Shown one piece after another: positions 23,128 through 36,200 of a DNA stretch of 64,000 nt (position 1 is its first letter; each line of letters starts with the position of its first letter). Where the stretch lies: the NCBI GenBank assembly GCA_037039685.1, contig JAWNGF010000001.1, positions 7,936,001 through 8,000,000 of the forward strand, read 5' to 3'. This DNA is from Ceratobasidium sp. AG-K. Lineage: Eukaryota; Basidiomycota; Agaricomycetes; Cantharellales; Ceratobasidiaceae. The translations under genes and the position numbers were made by a program. Below the pieces are notes generated by a model, which saw only the letters and a program-made list of their open reading frames with translations, was not told the origin of the DNA and did no database searches.

Positions 23128-24411
23128 ATGCAGTCAAGAGCATCCATGTCACCGGAGCGCCGCCCAGCTTCTTATTCGGCCGCGAGGAAAAAGCCTGCCA
23201 GGTCCAATTCTACAGGCCAACCACGTTCGGCACTCTCACTCTTGCCCTTGGTTCTCCTTGCCCTTGTAGGCCTTGTTATGTGGCCTCCAAGTTTCTCGTT
23301 GATGCGACTTGCAGTCGCCGGCTTCAGCATTGCCGCGTATCACCCACTGTCGCTTACAGTACAATCGACGACGCAATAGCAGACTGGAAGAATCAACCTC
23401 AATCAACGTATCCTACACAATTCACTAGGGGGATTGTTCCCAAGGGAATACGTTAGTTGACCCTCATCAAACTGCACATTCACGTAATTCATCTAGTTTA
23501 ATAGACTCGCACAATGACTATTGGAGAGACGTTCCATTGTACAGTGCCATATCAGTTGGCGCCATTTCAGTAGAGGCGGATGTTTGGCTGTGGAACGACG
23601 AACTTTATGTGAGTGTAGCTAGTCCCCCGGTCAGACTTCTCGTACGATGTGGGCCTGTTTGATAGGTCGGCCACGATACTTCGTCACTGTCAACCAAACG
23701 CACCTTTTCGTCCCTTTACGTCAAACCCCTTCTCTCGATCCTAGAGCAGCAGAATCCTTCAACCACATTCCCATACACTAATAACACAAGGAACGGGGTT
23801 TTTGATGCTGCGGTCGGTCAAACTCTGTACCTCTTTGTTGATGTCAAGACAGATGGGAATACAACCTGGCCGCTAGTCATTCAACAACTCACGCCACTCC
23901 GCGATGGAGGGTGGTTGACATATTGGGATAACGAGGCCGGAGTTCTACACTCGGGCGCTGTTACGATCATTGGCACCGGCAACACCCCATTTGCGCAGGT
24001 CCAGGCCTACTCGACCACCCATCGAGACGCGTTCTATGACGCTCCCATCACATCATTTTCATCGGGTGCTTCTACAGAATACAACGCGTCTTCGGTAATT
24101 ATTGCGTCTGGTTCTTTGACCTCTGCACTGGGAGGGTCCATGTCTGGGGGCGAATTCAACGATGCGCAGCTCGCAACACTGACCAACCAAATCAAGGGCG
24201 CACACTCTGCCGGCGTAAAAGTAAGCTACATTTAGTTTCATTTGAATCGCGAACCAAGCTCATGCGAACAATCAAGGTTCGATACTGGGAAACGCCTGGG
24301 TGGCCGTTTGCAAAACGAAATTATGTCTGGAGAACATTGGAGACATTGGGGGTAGATTTATTGAACGCCGACGACCTGGAGGCGGCGGCTGGGTTGAAAG
24401 ACATTTGGTAG
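23128..24411 (+). CDS. AIM6-like membrane-anchored PLC-type phosphodiesterase
   Basis: Starts MQSRASMSPERRPASYSAAR with one N-terminal membrane segment (SALSLLPLVLLALVGLVMW). After an intron the catalytic-like part begins at IHSHNDYWRDVPLYSAISVG, with AISVEADVWLWNDELYVGHD. These are the metal/active-site strands of the PLC-like phosphodiesterase fold as seen in yeast AIM6 and glycerophosphodiesterase relatives. It ends LLNADDLEAAAGLKDIW. Substrate unknown. The first junction is uncertain: a GTTGAT donor joined to the CTTACAG acceptor gives PPSFSTIDDAIADWK in frame. The next junction (C|GTTAGT...AATAG) restores the HSHND motif exactly. Confidence 0.8.
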
Positions 24412-24884
24412 TTGGTGATTGTATGCGTTGTTACCTACGTTCTTCCGAATCGGATGAACCTGTTTTGTATTGCCCGAGGCGGTGGAACAATTTTATCACA
24501 AATGGGTGCGGAGGCTGGGATTTGTCAGCAGGGTCGCGACCCGAAACTCGGCTGAGATACCGTGTCTCGGCAAACAACGACCATATAAGACTGTTACCCC
24601 CGTAGGTTCGTCCAATCTCTTTTGCGTTTTTCGTGGTTCGTTCTATCTCACTGATCATCGACCTCGCGTTTACGACCTGTCTTGCAATTCCTCGCGATTG
24701 CTTATAACTTCCAGACTCTCACAACTTCGCTCATTTATCCGGCTTTTCGCCCCTCGACACTCGTAAGCAAAAATCATCCATTTGGTGCAGTTCACAGGCT
24801 AATGAAGGCAACCACTCTGTAGTCTACTTATTGACTGATAGACCCCATTTCTACCCAACCTTGTCATACTACTATCAATTCACC
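24412..24884. other. intergenic: AIM6-like downstream region and transporter promoter
   Basis: About 470 bases, C/T-rich on the plus strand before the transporter start. Open frames here on both strands lack domains. Confidence 0.45.
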
Positions 24885-26265
24885 ATGTCTTCGCCACACG
24901 ATAAGGAGGCCGGTGCTACTGTGCCAGTAATAGAGAAATCCGATGAGGTTGTCCATCCGCTTATCCCAGAAGGCCAGCAACCAGTGGAGGCGATCACCAC
25001 GAAACCCAAACTCAAGGTATATGAAACGGGCATGTCTGTCGGTGGCTTGATACTGACTAGTGTGAGCAGCTCTCCGCGACAACCATTATCCCGATTTGGA
25101 TTGTGCTTAGCTCCTCCGTGATCATGTACAACAACTACCTGTACAACACGCTTAACTTCAAATTTCCCGTATTTTTGGTCACGTTCCATCTCTTTTTTGC
25201 GGTATGTATATTTCACGCTTTAAGGTTTCGACCAATGGTGCTTATTCGGTCAATCAGGCCATCGGCACGCGTGTTTTGCAGAGGACCACGAGCCTCCTTG
25301 ATGGCGTCAAGGATGTGAACATGTCCCGCGATGTTTTCGTCCGTGCCATCCTGCCAATTGGAATCTTGTTCAGCGGCAGCTTGATTTTGAGCAACAAGGC
25401 TTATCTCTACCTTAGTGTTTCGTATATTCAAATGCTCAAGGTAAACCAATTAATTACAGGCGTTTATATTATATTGACGCTTCTAACGCACAGGCGTTCA
25501 CCCCGGTAGCTATTCTTTTGATTTCATTCGCGTTCCGCATTCAGGACCCCAACCGCCGACTCGTCGCCATTGTTTTCATGATCTCTGGGGGCGTTTCCCT
25601 AGCAAGCTATGGCGAGCTCAAGTTTGACATGTTTGGCTTCTCTATCCAGGCCCTGGCTGTGGTGGTGAGTAATCACCTTGTGTTCGCAACTTCAAAATTG
25701 ATGGTTGCTTTTAGTTTGAAGCTTCTCGCTTGGTCATGATACAGCTCCTGCTTCACGGAATGAAGATGGACCCGCTTGTTTCGCTGCACTATTACGCTCC
25801 CGTACGTATTTGTCGGGGTCGTAGCCGAATTATAAATTCACTATGCATTAGGTTTGCGCAGCTATTAATTTGCTCGTTCTACCGTTCACCGAGGGATTGG
25901 AGCCCTTCTACCACCTTGCAGAAATTGGCCCTCTAATTCTCCTGTCCAACGCCGCTGTGGCATTCCTGCTCAACGTTGCCGCCGTCTTCTTGATTGGCGT
26001 AGGAAGTGGACTCGTGTTGACCCTAGCCGGCGTCTTCAAGGTAAGCGTCGCCAGGAGGTACCAGTGCCATTGAGGCTAACAATGGTGTCCAGGATATTCT
26101 CCTAATTTCTGGCTCGGTCCTTCTTTTTGGCAACGAAATCACGCCGTTGCAGGTTTTCGGTAAGTGCACGCCAGCTCTATCTATGTCAAGCTGCCTAACC
26201 CCACATTAGGCTACTCAATTGCCCTCGGCGGTCTCGTTGCTTTCAAGACGTCAGGAGGCAAATAA
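24885..26265 (+). CDS. TPT / nucleotide-sugar transporter family protein (SLC35-like)
   Basis: Start chosen at 24885 ([20 protein letters not shown]) after a CACC context; an in-frame ATG at 24831 would add 18 residues. Hydrophilic N-terminus of about 45 residues, then about ten membrane helices, including [60 protein letters not shown] and [20 protein letters not shown]. Those are classic triose-phosphate-translocator domain motifs. Such proteins exchange nucleotide-sugars or phosphorylated metabolites across Golgi/ER membranes. The substrate cannot be inferred. Ends with [12 protein letters not shown]. Several short introns interrupt the helices. Confidence 0.88.
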
Positions 26266-26689
26266 ATTAGCTCGGTACTTCGTATGCATAGACTATTGCA
26301 TACGTGGCTTGTATGTTTGATAGATGGTTGCGCGTTTGTTTCCTGGTCACCAGTATTCTGTGCACTTATTTTATTGTAGACGATAGTTGTCTTGCACATA
26401 GTATGAATGACCAATAGTATTTGGGTACAGTCGATTCGGTTATATGCTCGCCTCCGGCCTTAGTCGACGTTCATTTGAAATATCTGAGCCATGCTCCCAT
26501 CATTTGCGAAGCCTGAATGTTGGGTGGTGACTTTTTGACGTTGACGCTTGACTACAACCTACCCGTGTCGAATAGGGGAAACAAAAAAACTATTGTGGTT
26601 TAGTGGACGGACTCCAATAGCCGCCGCAAGAGCGTCGCAGTCGTGGTTGAACCGTACCTTGACACGTAGCTTCTCACCAACCACTATCA
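26266..26689. other. intergenic: transporter downstream region and SEC24 copy A promoter
   Basis: About 420 bases without a supported gene. Confidence 0.5.
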
Positions 26690-29600
26690 ATGGCCGACCA
26701 ACAGCTGCCCCCAGGGTGGATATCCCAATGGTACATTCGAAGTTATACAGCACATACATCTGTCAATTACTGATGATATCTTATTTAGGGATGAGACTTA
26801 TCAGAGACCACTGTTTATCCGTGAGTCCATGCATCCCGTCGCGTAGTAGTCGATGCAAACCGCCTGGACAGAGACCGCAACTGGACACACCCAGTGGGAA
26901 CCTCCCTTTGAAGATGGACTACAGGAACAGGTGGACCCGATAGCTCAATCCCAACATGCACCATCGACTACCCATTCCAAGCGGCGCCAGTATGCCGCCG
27001 GTCAATCTCAGGCATATTCCGGAGCGGCCGAAGTTCCGCCCATACAACCACAAGGTTATACTGATCCCGGTATTGGGAGCGGACCCGGACCCGCGTTTTC
27101 ACGCCCGGCTTGGACCAAACCCATCAACAACCAGCATACTATGGGCAGGAAGCGAGCTACGGGGGTCCTGGAGCTGTTCCTCAAGCATATGGACAGGCGC
27201 CGCCGCAGCATTACGGTCAACAAGTGAACCAAATGGCTGACCAATTTTCCCAAATGGGCGTAAGCGGGCAGAGAGGCGTAAGTTTCAGCGAATATGAACG
27301 TGAATCCGCACTGACTTGCGCATGTAGTATGGACTTCATACGACTAACCTTATCGGAACTTACTTGGATCCACAAGAGCTCTCGAATCCCCCTCCCGAAA
27401 TTCGTCTTCCTCCGAACGCAGCGATTGCCCCCTCGCCAGTATCCAACGCAGACCCGTCGTACATGCGGTGCACGCTCAATGCGATGCCTACCACCAATGC
27501 ATTACTCACAAAAACTAAGTTACCGCTAGCTTTGGTGCTTTCGCCGTTCCGTTCCGTTCGAGAGTCAGACCAGGACCAAGAGGTACCCCTAGTCGCCGAC
27601 ACAGTGATAGCCCGGTGCCGTCGCTGCCGCACATACATCAACCCATACGTCCAGTTCATCGACGGAGGAAACCGCTGGAAGTGCTGCATGTGTTCCATGA
27701 GCAACGACGTGCCTCAGATGTTCGACTGGGACCAAGCAAGCAACCAGCCAGCGGACCGCTGGGCGCGTCACGAACTCAACCATTCCGTTTGCGAGTTCAT
27801 CGCACCTACCGAGTACATGGTTCGGCCGCCCCAGCCCCCAGTCTACGCGTTCTTGATCGATGTGTCGCACAGTGCCGTACAATCTGGGATGGTGGCTACC
27901 GCTGCACGGGCAATTCTCGAGTCTCTCGACAGGATACCGAATGGAGATGACCGAACGAAGGTTGCTATCATCGGATTCGACGTCGCTCTGCACTTCTTCA
28001 GCGTTGTGGTATGGGTGTTCGACACCCCAAGTACATGCATGCATCTGACATTCTTTTGATAGCCTGAGTCAACGGACATCACGCAGCTTGTCGTGTCCGA
28101 CCTGGAGGATGTGTTCTTGCCCAAACCCACTGACCTTCTCATCAATCTCACAGAGGCGCGCGCTGGATTGGAAGCTCTACTTGGGAGGTTCAATGACATG
28201 TTCCAAGAATCTCATGCTATTGGTAGCGCACTGGGACCCGCGTTGCAAGCTGCATTCAAACTCATTGTGCGTTCATTATTACCACTTGCTCTGAAGTTGC
28301 AATCGTAACTGATACAAGTCTATCCTCAACCATAAAGCATGTAATTGGAGGGAAAATCGTTGTTATGTCTGCATCACTCCCGACGCTGGGCGAAGGTGCC
28401 TTGAAGCCGCGAGAAGATCCCAAGCTTCTAGGAACAGCCAGGGTGAGTGAGGGAATGGGATATTACTTGTTCAGTTCCAATAACTTAGGTGCGGCATAGG
28501 AATCAACTTTACTTCAGCCAGGATCGCCTTTCTACAAGACGTTTTCCATCGAGTGTTCCCGTGCCAATATATCCGTGGACATGTTCTTGTTCAGCGCGTC
28601 GTACACAGACATTGCTTCGCTAAGTACGAGCTAGTTTCACAAATGGTACCTTGTGGAGGATGAAATCTGATCGCTTTCCCGCTAGGTGCTCTTACCCATT
28701 ATACTTCTGGCCAGACATACTTCTACCCGGCATTCAATGCAAGCAGAGCCGAAGATGCGCTCAAGTTTGCCCATGAATTCGGCGAAGTTATTGGTAGTCC
28801 AATTGGCCTGGAAGGTCTCGTACGCATTCGGGCGTCTCGTGGTATGCTGGTTCCAGCCGTTCTCTATTAAATCAACTGACGCCTGTGCACTTATAGGCTT
28901 GCGAATGTCCCAGTTCCACGGTAACTTTTTTGTGCGCTCGACGGACTTGCTTGCTTTCCCCGCGATCCCTCTCGACCAATCTTACACGGTCGAAGTTCAA
29001 ATTGAAGAAAATCTTACTAGTCCGTTCGTGGTCATGCAGGCAGGAATTCTATATACCACTTCATTCGGTGAGAGCGAAATCATTTCTGCTCGTTTTACTT
29101 TCTCACTCCTTGTCTCATATAGGTGAACGGCGGGTGCGCGTTGTAACATTGGCTCTCCCCACCACGTCCAACGTATCCGACCTATATGCGTCTGCCGACC
29201 AGGTTGCTATTGCTACGTACCTCACTAACAAAGCAGTTGAACGTGGAATTACTTCCAAACTCGAGGATGCCCGAGACGCAGTGACAAATAAACTTGTCGA
29301 CATATTGGGCACATATAAGAGCACGATGACTTCTGCTGGAAGTGGAGCCAGTGCTCAGCTTTCTGTATCAGACAATCTGAAGTTCTTGCCACTTTTGTGT
29401 CTGGGTCTTCTGAAACATGTGAGCCTGGTGGAGTGGTTAGACATTATGGAATACTAACGGTTCTAATATACAGGTTGGTCTAAGGCAGAGCGCTCAAATT
29501 CCACCGGATCTGCGCGCATACGCTCAGGTCCTACTGACGACTCTCCCAGCACAAGCGCTGATGCCTTATATCCACCCTACGTTCCGCTCCTTGCACAACA

Positions 29601-30217
29601 TGCCGCCTGAGGTGGGTTGAATTGACTGCACGAGTCAGGTGCCTAGGAGGTGCTAACCCACGCTCGCAGTGTGGCACGGTCGGCGAACAGGGTATCATAC
29701 TTCCTGCATTGCTCAATCTGACTAGCGAAAGACTCGAGCGACATGGGTTGTACTTGATCGAGGACGGCCAGAACATGTTCCTGTGGGTTGGACGCGACGC
29801 AGTACCTCAGCTTATCATGGATGTATTCGATGCACCCAACTACGAAACTTTGCGGAGTGGCAAGGTCGGTTTTGCTCCTAGCTAAGAGGACGCAGTCGTG
29901 GCTCAATTTTTCGATTTTCCCACAGCAAACCTTGCCGACGCTTGAAAACGATTTCTCTACACGTGTCAACGCGGTTATCGCCAAGGTCCGTGTGGCCAGG
30001 CGCGGCCCGTACTGGCCGCACTTGTATGTGGTCAAGGAAGACGGGGAGCCGGCGCTGAGAATGTGGGCGTTAAGCATGCTGATCCAAGACCGCATGGATC
30101 AAACGCCCAGTTATGCGCAATATCTCTCTGCGGTGAAAGACAAGGTGGATACTACTCTTTTAACCCAAGTGTATGACTGACATTTTTGTCTAGGTTAACG
30201 GAACAAGCTATGGTTAA
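26690..30217 (+). CDS. SEC24: SEC24 COPII cargo adaptor with N-terminal WW domain, copy A (frame break near 27096)
   Basis: Starts [13 protein letters not shown], joined over two short introns to [11 protein letters not shown] and [13 protein letters not shown], a full WW domain with both tryptophans. A Pro/Gln/Gly/Tyr-rich linker leads to the SEC24 core: zinc ribbon [15 protein letters not shown] with CCMC, trunk ([20 protein letters not shown]), beta-sandwich, helical and gelsolin-like domains ([20 protein letters not shown]). It ends VNGTSYG. SEC24 selects cargo for ER exit with SEC23. In the linker the frame slips at a TTTT run: copy B reads PALFTPG where copy A is one base short. All downstream exons are intact. 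Residual sequencing error or a true break cannot be separated here. Confidence 0.9.
26690..30217 (+). repeat. inverted SEC24 duplication, left arm
   Basis: The coding exons are highly similar to 33270-36695 on the opposite strand. For example, the segment coding [18 protein letters not shown] differs at only a few, mostly third, positions. The arms face each other across the ELYS-like gene. Confidence 0.85.
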
Positions 30218-30345
30218 GGCGGTTTTAACATGACCGGCTTGTATCATTGGATAACAATAGAGAAATATAACAAATCTGATTGAGTAACGTATAAAAAACA
30301 TGCATATGGTCGCACGAGGTACACTTTATGAAAGGATACTAGTTG

Positions 30346-32939
30346 CTATGCTTCTTCTGGAATTGTCTCACGCTGTCGTCGGGTCTTGACTCTGCTGCCA
30401 GTCGCAGACTTGGTGGTGCCCGATTTCGATTTGCGCGCCAAGGGTTTAGTTGGGTGCGGCGGTGAAGGGGGCGGAGAGGACTCGGACACGTGCGAGAGCC
30501 GACTCGACCGTCTCGGTTTGGGATCGTCTTCACCGTCTTCTGTAATAGCGACACTGCTGGCGCGAGACGCACGTCCACGAGTTGTACGCCGTGACACGGG
30601 CTTTTGTGGGGATTCTTGTTCGTCGACCGGGTGGAGACTCGAACGAGTAACACGTGGCGAGCTAGGGAATGCACCGGGAAGCTGAGTATTGGATGGTCCC
30701 GACGCAAAAGCGGGGATATCTTTGTTTCGACGCGTATTAGTTCGCGAGGACCGATCTGGAATTGGCTCGGGGGTTGGTTCAGGTTCGGGTTCAGGGTCAT
30801 TCTCCAACTCCTGTTCCTGCTCGTGCCCCTGTTCCTGCTCGTGCTCGTGCTCTTGTTCTTGTTCGTGCCCGTCTTGCGCTTCTTCCGGTTCGGTCACGTC
30901 TCCTGGAGGGTTGTATCTTGGACGAGAGGACGCAGGCTGGATAACGAAGTCTTCATCCAGGCCATCGTCATAATCCATCTCAGCGTCCGGATGTTCAGGC
31001 GCAGGAATGCTGTCCCAATTACTGCGCATGCTATCGTCGAATGTACTCGATACTGACAACATGGACCGATCCCCAGGTCCCCCTGAACTGGCAAACGGGC
31101 GTTTAACGGGCGTGACACGTCTTTCAGACTGAGTGGACCCATTGTTTGTGGCACTAGAAAGGGGATTGATGAAAGGCTTTGGAGTGGTGTTGGTCGATGT
31201 TGGAGGCGGGTAAGACCGCGCCGCTGGTGTTTTGTTGGCAGAGTTGGCGACACTGAAAGCAGGGCGCGTGGTGGACTTGGAGGCAGATCCGACGGCAGGC
31301 GGCGCCAGTGTGGAACCCGGTGTCGACACAGCACTACGAACAGGGTACGATCCAAACGACGCTCGAGGGAGGCGCGATGGCGCTGGGCTGCCTGTTGCCT
31401 GCGAACCAGCTCGTTGACCAGACATAGCGCGCGCAAATGGACTGAGTACACTGGAGTTCGTGACATTGAAATTTATGGCAGCGATAGGGGTTGAGCTACC
31501 AGACCTCGTTGACAGATAGGGAGAGCCCTCGAGGCGCGAGTTGTGTACGAATGCTTTTAGGACGGCAGCATTTGATCCGGCTTGTCGGAAGGCTGCCGAT
31601 GCGGTCAATGGTGTCATGGAGGACGAGGACGGTTGGGCCGAAGGGTTGCGAGGAGGTGATTTCGGGTCGATCACCATGGAGGACGAACCGTTGACCTGCT
31701 CCCATGACATGGACAAGTCACCGTTTGACTGCCCATTGGTATATCCATGGATAAGTGGGCCTTTGCCTTTGCGCGCTTCGGCCTCCTGCTCCTCAATCTC
31801 CATCTCCAGCACGCGGCGTTGAACCACAGGTATGACACCCATCAGCTCATCTAGGGTTTCCTTGCGGCGAGCAGCAGCCTCTTTGACAGCTGGACCAGTG
31901 GCCGTGCCCGCGTTAGCAAACTGTCTATCCAACTGAATCGCCTCGCTGTAATGCCCAGAGTGGATAAGTCGGACATGGATCATGTTCTGAAAGATTGCAA
32001 CTCCAGCATCCGAGAGAATGTCCGGTGGAGTCAAAGCCATTGCTTTGACGATGCGATCCTCATAAATTGTGAATGGGAAGCCAAGCATTGTTTTAAGTGG
32101 TTCTGGTCGCGGCTTAGCTGAAATCATCAACGTTAGGCGGGTAATGCGGGCAATGTGGACTTGACTTACGATGAAAACAGAACATAATGATTCTATGGAT
32201 GTGTCGCTCGCGTTCTGGTCCTTCTGGAAGAGACCTTTGGTACAACCAAGCATCGGTGATGCTTGAATAGCACAAGGCGTTGACGTAGAGGTCCAAATCC
32301 TCCTGATTAGCAAGCGTTGGTTTGGCCACACGGACAAAGCGCAAGAGGCATCGTGACGCTGTTAGGGGGTCGGGGATGCAAGACAATGTCGTCATGATTT
32401 TGCTCGTAAACTCGTGCAAGACTCGATTGTCACATAAATACGGGACGGCTTCCTAAAGCCAAGTCAGTATTAACGGACTATAGGAATCATCCGACACATA
32501 CCTCTGCCCGGTCAACGTCCAGCAAATAATACGCGTCTGAAACAAACATGAACTGCGGCGGAAGCTGCTTGCTCTGTGCGAATGGCTTCTCGCGGCCATC
32601 CTCCCAATGGCGCAGAAGATAGTAAATCAAGCAGGACTGCTGAAAGTCGTCCCAGGGTGTGTTTAGAATCGAATTGACGAGATGGTGAAAGGTCGGGACA
32701 TCGCGCGGCGGGTAGACGGCATGGGCGTCAATCCCAGCAAGTTTGAGGAGTTCGTCAAAGAATAAGTCACCGCCCATTTCCTCCTCCCTTCGGTGCATGA
32801 TTGTATCTCGTCGAATGTCGGTCCATGGGAAGGCCTGCGGAGACAGGTCGAACATCTCAAAAAACTCCGGATCCTGTAAACCTCGATAATGAGCATAAAA
32901 TATTTATTGATGCTTAGAATTAGTACCCACGTATTCCAT
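30346..32939 (-). CDS. ELYS-like nuclear pore / chromatin protein
   Basis: The start codon sits in a 9-base exon (ATGGAATAC) joined to DPEFFEMFDLSPQAFPWTDI. The next section (RREEEMGGDLFFDELLKLAG, YPPRDVPTFHHLVNSIL, SCLIYYLLRHWEDG, DVDRAEEAVPYL) matches the alpha-helical ELYS-like domain of nucleoporins that seed pore assembly on chromatin. An exon junction FH|PKPRPEPLKTMLGFP is clear near 32105-32163. The second half is disordered: Ser/Pro-rich, with an acidic Glu/Gln/His/Pro low-complexity tract (30770-30885). It ends in a basic tail (RKSKSGTTKS, RVKTRRQRETIPEEA) that may touch DNA. The N-terminal beta-propeller of animal ELYS is absent, as in many fungi. Confidence 0.8.
30770..30885 (-). 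repeat. low-complexity Glu-Gln / Glu-His / Glu-Pro tract
   Basis: Degenerate hexanucleotide units in the ELYS-like gene encode alternating EQ, EH and EP dipeptides (about 35 residues). This suggests repeat slippage; the protein stays in frame. Confidence 0.85.
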
Positions 32940-33269
32940 TTTCCTTGCCCCTCGAATGTTTGTATCAGTTTCGAAATGGCCGGCTGAGATCAAAGGCAGT
33001 GAGGTTCAGCTGTTGACGCGCGGAGGACGCGACCAACATCACAACGCAAGTAAGCGCCGTAGTGACTCAGCAAAACGTCAGAGTTACTCCGCGTGGTCTC
33101 GTTGCTCTGACACCGAATGCGTCCAAGTTCGAACAGGCTAGTTATTATATATCCAAGTTGTACACTAGTTCAACATGGCAAGAGAAAGATACACCATTTT
33201 CAAGCCCATCTATGCAGAGCAGACATACAGTTACGTCCCCCCCTCTCCCATCTGCATGCATCTATTTTA
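32940..33269. other. intergenic: ELYS-like promoter and SEC24 copy B downstream region
   Basis: About 330 bases between two minus-strand genes. No additional gene seen. Confidence 0.5.
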
Positions 33270-36200
33270 CTAGTAGCTAGTACCATTCACCTTGTCCTTG
33301 ACAGAAGATAGGTATTGGGCATAGCTCGGCGTTTGATCCATCCGGTCTTGGATCAGCATGCTCAAGGCCCACATCCTTAGCGCCGGCTCCCCGTCTTCCT
33401 TGACCACATACAAGTGCGGCCAGTACGGGCCCCGCCTCAGCACGCGGACCTTGGCAATGACCGCGTTAATGCGCTGAGAGAAGTCATTGTCGAGGACTGG
33501 CATGGTTTGCTATGTAATAGAATAATGTCAATAACTCTTGCGTGTAGCCAAGGTCATGGTGAGTTACCTTGCCGCTTCGAAGCGCCTCATAGCTAGGTGC
33601 GTCAAATACGTCCATGACAAGCTGGGGCACTGCGTCGCGTCCAACCCACAGGAACATGTTCTGGCCATCCTCGATCAGGTACAGGCCGTGCCGTTCAAAT
33701 CGCTCGCTCGTGAGGTTCATGCTCGCTGGAATGATAATCCCACGCTCGCCCACGGTGCCACACTGGAGTACATACCAGTCAGGCCCAGGAGTAAAGTGTG
33801 CACAAATTAGGAACTCACCTCTGGGGCCATGTTATGAAGAGAGTAGAAAGCGGGATGAATGTATGCCATCAACTGTTGAGAAGGCAACGTAGTCAACAAA
33901 GCCTGGGCGTATGCACGCAAGTCGGGCGGAATCTGTGCGCTTTGCCTCAGGCCAACCTATAGTATCAAATAAGTATGGTGGAATCAGTGTCGCAGACCTA
34001 GGCTCAAACACAAATTACCCACATGCTTCAGGAGGCCCAAGCACAGGAGCGGCAGGAACTTCAGGTTGTCCGACACCGAAAGCTGAGCGCTCGCGCCACT
34101 TCCGGCAGCAGTCATCGTGCTCTTGTATGTGCCAAGAATATCGATGAGCTTATTCGTTACAGCGTCACGAGCGTCGTCGAGTTTAGAGGATAGCGAACGC
34201 TCGACCGCCTTATTGGCAAGGTAGGTGGCGATTGCAACTTGGTCAGCAGACGCATACAGCTCAGAAACGTTCGAGGTAGTCGGTAGAGCAAGTGTAACAA
34301 CGCGAATGCGGCGCTCGCCTGCATATTCGGCGCGTATGATCAGAATTTTGTACTTTCGCGGACAATCAACGTACCAAAGGACGTAGTGTGTAATACGGCT
34401 GTCTGCATCACAACGAAAGGCGCCGTAATGTTCTCCTCGATTTGGACCTCAATGACATACGACTGATCGAGCGGCACCGCCGGGAGCGCGAGCAAATCGG
34501 TCGAGCGTACAAAGAAGTTTCCGTGGAACTGAGACATGCGTAAACCTGCGAGTCAATGCAGCTTAGTCCCTGAAGCGAAATTTCAAAGGCAACAACGTAC
34601 CTCGAGACGCGCGCACTCGCATGACAGCTTCTAGGCCAATCGGGCTTCCCAGCACTTCGCCAAACTCGTGCGCAAACTTCAGCGCATCCTCGGCCCTGGT
34701 GGCGTTGAACGCTGGGTAGAAGAACGTTTGACCGGAGGTATAGTGTGGTAGGCAGCCTGTGATTATAGGGGTCAGGGCTGCCTTCAGCAAGGCTGGTAAG
34801 ACAGCACATACTCAAGGATGCAATATCAGTATATGCACTACTAAAGAGGAACATATCGACCGAAATCTGAGCACGCGAGCAGTCGATAGCAAAAGTCTTG
34901 TAGAACGACGAAGCGGGTTGAAGCAGGCTTGATTCCTGTGGGATATGTTAGTAACTCAATCGCGCGCCCGCTGATTGGACCTAACCTTAGAAGTGCCCAG
35001 TAGCTTTGGATCTTCGCGAGGTTTGAGAGCCCCTTCGCCCAAGGTAGGAAGCGTTGATGACAGTACCATGATCTTGCCACCAATAGTATGCTGGTGGTTG
35101 TTCGTACATGAGGATTATGTCCTAACAGGTCCTAAGCAACTTACAGTGAGCTTGTATGCTGCTTGCAGCGCAGGTCCCAGGGCACTTCCAATAGCATGAG
35201 AATCTTGGAACATATCGTTAAGCCGACCAAGGAGGGCCTCGATACCGGTGCGTGCTTCTTTGAGGTTGATGAGCAAGTCGGTCGGTTTGGGCAAGAACAC
35301 ATCTTCCAAGTCAGAGACGACCAACATGGTGACATCAGTCGAGTCCGGCTGGGCAGAGGCAAGATGTTTGTCAGGGAACCGCTGCATAAACAATGCTCGG
35401 ACATACCACGACACTAAAGAAATGCAGAGCGACATCAAACCCGATGATTGCAACTTTCGTCCGATCATCCGCGTTCGGTATCCTATCGAGAGACTCAAGA
35501 ATCGCGCGTGCCGCGGTAGCCACCATTCCAGATTGCACGGCACTGTGCGACACGTCGATCAAGAACGCGTAGACTGGGGGCTGGGGCGGCCGGACCATGT
35601 ACTCGGTAGGGGCAACGAACTCAACGACAGAGTGATTGAGTTCTTGTCGAGCCCAACGATCAGCCGGTTGGTTGCGTACTTGATCCCAGTCGAACATTTG
35701 GGGAACCTCGTTGCTCATGGAACACATGCAGCACTTCCAACGGTTTCCCCCGTCGATGAACTGGACGTATGGGTTGATGTACGTGCGGCAGCGGCGGCAG
35801 CGCGCGATTACAGTGTCCGTGACTACCGGCACCTCCGGATCGTGGTCCATTTCACGCACGGAGCGATTTGGAGTAAGGACGAGGGCAAGTGGGAGTTTGG
35901 ACTTGTTTAAGAGCGCGCTCGTGGTAGGAATTGCGTTCACCGTACAACGCATATAAGACGGGTCGGCATTTGCAAGGGGAGACTGTGAGATGCAGGCGCC
36001 AGGAGGTAGTCTAATTTCTGGCGGCGGGTAGGAAAGCTCTTGCGGGTCAAGGTAGGTACCGACGAGGTTTACCGTATGCAAAGCGAGCTGATCCAGGTTC
36101 AGCAGTATTTCTCGTACCTGAAACTAGTACTCACCCCCTTTTGACCTCCCACTCCCATGTTAGCAAACTGGTCAGTCATTTGGTTCACATGCTGCCCGTA

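Noticed and set aside
27589..28044. 151-codon minus-strand open frame over SEC24 copy A
   Set aside because: Shadow of the SEC24 zinc-ribbon and trunk exon.
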